Source of the DNA: Acinetobacter sp. WCHAc010034
Lineage (GTDB): Bacteria; Pseudomonadota; Gammaproteobacteria; Pseudomonadales; Moraxellaceae
Length of the DNA: 64,000 nt
NCBI RefSeq assembly: GCF_001696615.3
Contig: NZ_CP032279.1
Location: 3,100,001-3,164,000, forward strand
Direction: 5' to 3'
Shown: positions 59,085 to 64,000 of the stretch, in pieces
Numbering within the stretch: position 1 is the first letter of the stretch
Layout of the letters: the number at the start of each line of letters is the position of its first letter
Notes under the pieces: model-generated
What the model was told of the DNA's origin: nothing
What the model saw: the letters and a program-made list of their open reading frames with translations, nothing else
Database searches by the model: none
Translations under genes and position numbers: made by a program

Positions 59085-60200
59085 ATGAGTGCAATTCATG
59101 AAAGACGATATCGCTTGCAACGAGAGAGAGAAGTTGCTCAGAAACGTGTTAGACAAACGACTTTGCAGTATGTAGAGCGCTACGAAAATATTATAAATGA
59201 TTTGGTTCAACAGGGTCTTTCACAATATGTTCGTGAAGATATTCAGCTGATCAAGTCTCAAATCAATGAAATACGCTCAATCGCTACTAGAAATGCGTTT
59301 GAAGCACGAGAACTCAGCATTCAAGTCGGGCAACGAATTCATGCTCTACCAAGGATTGCAAGACAGTTGGCTCAAGTTGAGGAACATAATGCTGAATATG
59401 AGAGATTGGAGCGTGAAAGAGAAAAACAGGAAAGATTACGTCAGGAACACGAGACATTACAGAATGCTTGGCAAGAAGTATGGGGAGTATGGACGGATAA
59501 ATACTCCAGGAATTTAGCTCTTAAGGAATTATCAAACTTAAAGCAAAAGATATTTGTTCAAAATAGTACATATACACCTGAGCAAATCCAAAGAGAAATG
59601 CTAAATATTAAACAGGATGCTGAAAATAAGGCTAAAAAAAGACGAGAAGTTGATGTTCAAGAAGCACAGCAGGAAGCAGCAAAAGAAATGCTGGTACAAT
59701 TAGCTGAAGAGGTAAAACAGTTAAATTTACCTATCTCTGATACTCAGGCATTGAATGCAGATCTGAACATAATGTTGAATCAGCCAATAGCATCGTTTGA
59801 GCAAGTAAAGAGCTTAATTCAAAAGGCTGACAAAGCGATGGAAGATGAAAGTATCCGTCGTGAAATGGTAAAAGCTGTTTATGAATCACTTCAATATGCA
59901 GGTTTCAGTGTCTTGAAACCACAACGCACCAAAAATGATTCGGAAGATATTGTGGTGATTCAGGCAAGACGTCCTTCAGGAAATCAGGCTAAGTTTAAAA
60001 TCGAACTGGATGGCAAAGTCCGCTACGAATTTGATAACTATAGAGGACAATCTTGTAAAGAGGATATGGTTAAAGTCCTACCTCGATTATCTGAGATTTA
60101 TGGAGTTGATTTATCTGATGAAAGAGTAATTTGGTCCAATCCAGATGATGAGGATCAGGAAATGAAGCCAATTACTCCACACAATGTGAACCATCACTAA
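59085..60200 (+). CDS. Coiled-coil protein of five-gene system
   Basis: 371 residues. Residues about 1-250 form a long charged coiled coil (RLEREREKQERLRQEHE, AKKRREVDVQEAQQEAAKEM). The C-terminal ~110 residues form a compact domain (GFSVLKPQR, VVIQARRPSGNQAKFKIELD, YEFDNYRGQSC) of unknown function. Probably a scaffold between the helicase/PIN and AAA+ proteins. 21 bp after the PIN gene. Confidence 0.7.
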   Translation: MSAIHERRYRLQREREVAQKRVRQTTLQYVERYENIINDLVQQGLSQYVREDIQLIKSQINEIRSIATRNAFEARELSIQVGQRIHALPRIARQLAQVEEHNAEYERLEREREKQERLRQEHETLQNAWQEVWGVWTDKYSRNLALKELSNLKQKIFVQNSTYTPEQIQREMLNIKQDAENKAKKRREVDVQEAQQEAAKEMLVQLAEEVKQLNLPISDTQALNADLNIMLNQPIASFEQVKSLIQKADKAMEDESIRREMVKAVYESLQYAGFSVLKPQRTKNDSEDIVVIQARRPSGNQAKFKIELDGKVRYEFDNYRGQSCKEDMVKVLPRLSEIYGVDLSDERVIWSNPDDEDQEMKPITPHNVNHH

Positions 60201-60223
60201 TGAAATAATAGAAGTACGTAAAG

Positions 60224-62068
60224 ATGCAAACTCCATATATAAATTCTTGGTTAGATAATTTTCAACGCCAGTCATTGATTCGACGTGCAATCGTTATATC
60301 CGGCAATATTATAGATCTATCTTTTTCTGCTATGCGGGAATTAAAACCTATTAATCAGATTATTACTGAAACATTAAAAAATCAGGGTTTCCAGCATGTT
60401 GTTTACTACTCACGTGTTGGAGGGATTTCGGGAATTTCTCCTGAGCAATGGTCAGATTTACAAAATATTGGTCACCAACAGGATGATTTTGGTGGAGATG
60501 AATATGATATGGGAGAGTCGAGCCCAAATCATGCACAGCAACAAAATGTTGGACAAACAGAACTCACGCCGAAAGATTTTTTCGCTGTTGCAGAACAGGT
60601 TGTCTTAAAATCTAAATTAAAAGTTGCGTTTGTTGTAGATTGGTCCAATTATCTTTTTGGGCAAGTAAATAGCTTAAGTGATGCTGAAAGGGCGTGGCTG
60701 CAACAGATCTCGAAAAGTATCCGTGATGCTGAACTGAACATGAGTGCAACAGAAATGGATAAGCCGCAAAGTCTATTCATATTTCTTTGCTCTGGTGCCA
60801 CAGTGTTACCTCCAAGTCTTTATTTGAATAATCCTTTATTTAGCGAAGTAAATATTCCATTGCCAAGTATTACAGAACGGGAGCAAGTTATCTCTTCGTT
60901 TAACTTTGTCTTTCAAGTTCAAGAAGAGCTTAGTCCTTCAAGTCAAGGATTGAGAGATTTTGTGACTTTAACAGATGGATTAACGATTCGTGATATCTAT
61001 AATATGGCAAGGTTATCACGTCAACAAAATGAAACTTTATCAATAAATAATCTTGTATCACTCTATCAGTATGGCAAGCGTCAATCTCCTTGGGAGCAGC
61101 TAAATCATGCGAAGCTGAAGGATACTAAAAATAAGCTAAAACTAAGAGTAAAGGGACAGGATCAGGCTGTTGATGCTGTGAATAAAATTTTGATACGTGC
61201 TTATACAGGGTTATCAGGATTACAGCATTCAGCAAAAGCAAAAACACCAAAAGGAGCCTTATTTTTTGTGGGGCCTACAGGTGTTGGTAAAACTGAATTA
61301 GCGAAAGCTTTAGCAGAATTTTTGTTTGGGGATGAAGAAGCATGCATCCGCTTTGATATGTCTGAGTTTAATCATGAACATGCTGATCAGCGTTTAGTTG
61401 GAGCTCCTCCTGGTTATGTTGGTTATGAGCAAGGGGGGCAATTGACGAATGCCGTAAAATCACGCCCATTTTCATTGTTACTATTCGATGAAATCGAGAA
61501 AGCACATCCACGTATTTTAGACAAGTTTCTTCAAATTCTAGAAGATGGTCGTTTGACAGATGGTAAAGGCGAAACAATATCATTCTCTGATACGTTTATT
61601 GTTTTTACTTCGAACATTGGTGCCAGTGATATCGTTCCTTCATCACCTGAAAATGTAGCTGAACAATTCAAAATTGCCGTCCAGACTCATTTCAAAAAAG
61701 AGCTTAAACGTCCAGAATTATTGGGTCGTATTGGTGAAGCGAACATCATTCCATTTAATTTTATGGAAGATGACAATATTCTTAAGAATATTGCAAGAGC
61801 TAAACTTAAGCCATTGGAAAACCGTTTAATTGAAAAATGGAAGATCAATGCGTTCGTTTTTGAAAATGAAGATAAAGCATTACAAACTTTAGTTGATAAA
61901 GTAAATAGACAGCATGGTGGTCGTGGTGTATTGAATGTGCTAACGAAGGAATTATTTGACCCCTTGGCAGACTTCTTATTTACACATGTTCAGCATGCTG
62001 AGCAACTGAAGAATAGAACTATACGTGTGATTCAGGCAGGTAAGTCTTTTGATTTTGATATTATCTAA
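60224..62068 (+). CDS. ClpB-like AAA+ ATPase of five-gene system
   Basis: 614 residues. The C-terminal half is a ClpB/ClpA type-2 AAA+ module: Walker A VGPTGVGKTEL (about 347-357), FDMSEFNHEH, GAPPGYVGYEQGG (pore loop), Walker B LLLFDEIEKAHP (about 417-428), sensor-1 FTSNIGASD and the small domain RPELLGRIGE. The N-terminal half looks like a degenerate AAA domain (RRAIVISGNIIDL, LKVAFVVDWSNY). It could remodel the partner proteins or an invader complex. Confidence 0.88.
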   Translation: MQTPYINSWLDNFQRQSLIRRAIVISGNIIDLSFSAMRELKPINQIITETLKNQGFQHVVYYSRVGGISGISPEQWSDLQNIGHQQDDFGGDEYDMGESSPNHAQQQNVGQTELTPKDFFAVAEQVVLKSKLKVAFVVDWSNYLFGQVNSLSDAERAWLQQISKSIRDAELNMSATEMDKPQSLFIFLCSGATVLPPSLYLNNPLFSEVNIPLPSITEREQVISSFNFVFQVQEELSPSSQGLRDFVTLTDGLTIRDIYNMARLSRQQNETLSINNLVSLYQYGKRQSPWEQLNHAKLKDTKNKLKLRVKGQDQAVDAVNKILIRAYTGLSGLQHSAKAKTPKGALFFVGPTGVGKTELAKALAEFLFGDEEACIRFDMSEFNHEHADQRLVGAPPGYVGYEQGGQLTNAVKSRPFSLLLFDEIEKAHPRILDKFLQILEDGRLTDGKGETISFSDTFIVFTSNIGASDIVPSSPENVAEQFKIAVQTHFKKELKRPELLGRIGEANIIPFNFMEDDNILKNIARAKLKPLENRLIEKWKINAFVFENEDKALQTLVDKVNRQHGGRGVLNVLTKELFDPLADFLFTHVQHAEQLKNRTIRVIQAGKSFDFDII

Positions 62069-62079
62069 AGGCTAATGAC

Positions 62080-62664
62080 ATGGCTTGGATAAATTTAGCA
62101 AAAATTATTGAGGTAACCGAAGCTGAGGGACCTGGATTGCGTACAGCAATCTGGGTACAAGGCTGTCTAAAACGCTGTAAAGGATGCTGTAATGGTCAGT
62201 TTCTAAAAATACAACCAGCTGAACTGGTTCCAGTTAAAGAAGTGATGTCAAGGATTAAAGCTGCAAAAGAAAAGTATCAGATAGAGGGTATTACTTTGTT
62301 AGGCGGGGAGCCTTTTTTACAAGCAGAAAGTCTATCACAACTTGCCGAGTTTGCACATCAATTAGACTTGTCTGTTATGGTATTTACGGGATACTTACTA
62401 GAAGAATTAACAGAAATAAAATTCCGAGGAGCAACTCAACTTATTGCTGCGACAGATGTGCTCGTTGATGGAGAATATGAGATAGAAAATACTGAGATTG
62501 TAAGAAATTGGGTTGGTTCAACTAATCAGAGATTTCATTATCTAAGTGAGTTTTATAATTCTGAAATAGAAACAAGAGAGTTATCTGTGACCAATGAATG
62601 GCGCATTGATCACAGCGGTAATATTATTGGTAATGGTCTCCCTTTTATTTTAAGAACAAAGTAA
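62080..62664 (+). CDS. NrdG-like radical SAM protein of five-gene system
   Basis: 194 residues. Cluster motif GCLKRCKGCCN (Cys29, Cys33, Cys36), GPGLRTAIWVQGC before it and ITLLGGEPFLQ after it, the pattern of single-domain radical-activating enzymes such as NrdG or organic-radical activases. No glycyl-radical enzyme is encoded nearby, so its target is likely another protein of the system. Last gene of the array, 11 bp after the AAA+ gene. Confidence 0.85.
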   Translation: MAWINLAKIIEVTEAEGPGLRTAIWVQGCLKRCKGCCNGQFLKIQPAELVPVKEVMSRIKAAKEKYQIEGITLLGGEPFLQAESLSQLAEFAHQLDLSVMVFTGYLLEELTEIKFRGATQLIAATDVLVDGEYEIENTEIVRNWVGSTNQRFHYLSEFYNSEIETRELSVTNEWRIDHSGNIIGNGLPFILRTK

Positions 62665-62718
62665 AAGGAACCTATAAGTTTTCTGGAAACGTAAGAATGC
62701 TAGTCAAATGGGGGTATT

Positions 62719-63963
62719 TCAATTAATGCCATTTCGCGCTTGTTGCAAAATCCAATTCTCATATTCTTGTAGCGTTTCTTGCAGCATATCCATTGGTCTG
62801 ACTATATAGTGTCTTTCAACTAATGCACTTGGTTTATGACCTGATATCTGTGCTAAAGATCCTTCATTGATTTTTGCCCATATAGCTAACGTTTTATATG
62901 ACCTTCTCAATCCATGGGGAGTAAGTCCAATATTTAGTTTTTTACATATTTTCTCTAAACTATCGTAGGGATTAACAATATGCCCACATTCAGAGTCCTT
63001 ACTGCTAAATATGAATTTAGAATCAGAATTTTTCTTTAGTTCTAATAATAGGCTTTCAACATATGCAGTCAGAGGTATTAGGCGACCTTCATCTTCAATT
63101 TTATCTCTGACTTTTGCTGTTTTCCAACGAAAATCGACATCTGTCCATTTTAATGAAAGCAGCTCATTCTTTCTGCAACCAGTGATTAAACTACATATCA
63201 AAAAAATCGCAATTTTTCTACTAGTTAATTTATTTACCTCTTCAAACCATGGTTTTAGATGCTGTTTCATCAAACAATCATTTTTGGCTTTGGGGGAAGG
63301 GACTTTATCTTTAACTTTTTTAGAGTTATATGATTTTGGAGGCACTAAGTTTTCATAATCCTTGTGTTCCTCACACCAATTCAGGAAAGCTCGTGTAAGT
63401 CGGTATGCTTTAGCTGATGTTGTTGGGCGGAAGTCATTTTGATCAAGCCAATCGCAAAATACATCTGCAGTTAACTCAGAAAGTTTGTACTCAAACAGTT
63501 GAAAAATGGGTTGACTGGTATAAACACTATTTTTTTCAGGATCGTAACCACCTCTAGATAATTCGATATGGTCCTGATAACTTCTTGGTCGCCAATTAGA
63601 TTGTCTTGCTTTTAAATATTCAAACCATACATCTTTAAATTTAATAGTTTTGCGTTTTTCTTGTTTTAGCAGTTCTTTATTATCAGCTAAAGCTTTCTTG
63701 CGCTCGATCAATGGGTCAATCCCTTTATGGCACATAATAGCTAATTCTTGTGCATATTTACGAGCATCGTCTAATTTCCATGTATCGACATTGCCAATTT
63801 TGATACGGCGATTTTGGAGTCCAATACGGCCTTGGAAAATGTAGCTTTTATTATTTTTAGGTGTAACTTTGACGCCGAATCCAGGTGTTCTTTCATCCCA
63901 AAAAAAAGTTGGGTTGGTCTTATCTGAACAGGAGTTATGGTCAAATCTGGTGTACGAGCATCA
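62719..63963 (-). CDS. int: Tyrosine site-specific integrase, N-terminus uncertain
   Basis: The frame runs from an in-frame TGA (63963-63961) to the stop at 62719. The N-terminal arm-binding (DUF4102-like) region is present (FFWDERTPGFGVKV, GRIGLQNRRIKIGNV), followed by a core-binding domain and the catalytic Arg in GCRKNELLSL, HGLRRSY, and HKPSALVERHYIV with the Tyr. No good start lies between the TGA and the ATG at 63735, which would delete the arm domain. An ATG at 63990 is in frame but 9 codons before the TGA. It may be a recent nonsense mutation, or a start in another frame. It probably integrated the island. Confidence 0.8.
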
Positions 63964-64000
63964 GGCGGTTTTCCTGTCTGATTGCTCCATTACTTGTTCG

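Noticed and set aside
62665..62718. Attachment site at the integrase-distal end of the array
   Set aside because: No direct repeat of this segment was found elsewhere in the window; the left boundary seems deleted.

Overview
The window looks like Acinetobacter or a close Moraxellaceae relative. The evidence is low-GC DNA, a fadB-fadA pair beside the start of an Acinetobacter-type lpxO gene, and many IS1-, IS3-, IS5- and IS66-type elements. It is mostly accessory DNA. The only part I would call core chromosome is about 20.2-24.2 kb (fadA, fadB, truncated lpxO).

Layout. (1) 0-7.4 kb: a three-gene module with a small protein, a divergent tyrosine-recombinase-like protein and a very large tyrosine recombinase. 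An IS1 copy with an 8-bp target duplication sits in the last codons of the small gene. (2) 7.4-9.3 kb: an AT-rich gap, an IS5 relic and three small unknown genes, the last cut by a second IS1. (3) 10.1-19.4 kb: an IS3 element, then an oxidative/reactive-chlorine stress cassette (GAF-GGDEF cyclase, two MsrA, MsrB, glutaredoxin, RclR-like AraC regulator, GAF protein, AhpD-like protein, DUF417/RclC-like membrane protein). It carries a diverged partial copy of the msrA promoter and 5' end. (4) 20.2-24.2 kb: fadBA and lpxO truncated by a third IS1. (5) 24.97-64 kb: a dense defence island ending in a tyrosine integrase.

The defence island contains, in order: a four-gene restriction-like set (5'-truncated adenine methyltransferase, DEAD/H helicase, small protein, GIY-YIG nuclease); a DRT2-type antiviral reverse transcriptase with an upstream structured non-coding region; a decayed XRE regulator; a QatABCD system whose qatB is cut by an IS66 element and qatC by an IS5 element, both with exact target duplications; a type III restriction system whose mod gene lost its 5' end at the DPPY motif and carries an IS3 element; and a DUF262 (GmrSD-like) protein. 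After a strong terminator follow nine tightly spaced co-directional genes. The first four look like a peptide-modification cassette: a 51-residue peptide, a leucine-rich-repeat protein, a JmjC-like oxygenase and a radical SAM/SPASM enzyme. The next five are an SF1 helicase, a PIN-domain protein, a coiled-coil protein, a ClpB-like AAA+ ATPase and an NrdG-like radical SAM protein.

The nine-gene array at 49.7-62.7 kb is the best candidate for an undescribed system: I do not recognise either half as a named defence system. The older systems on its left (Qat, type III RM, methyltransferase) are broken by IS elements or deletions, while this array and DRT2 appear intact. All functional statements come from motif reading; no database search was possible.
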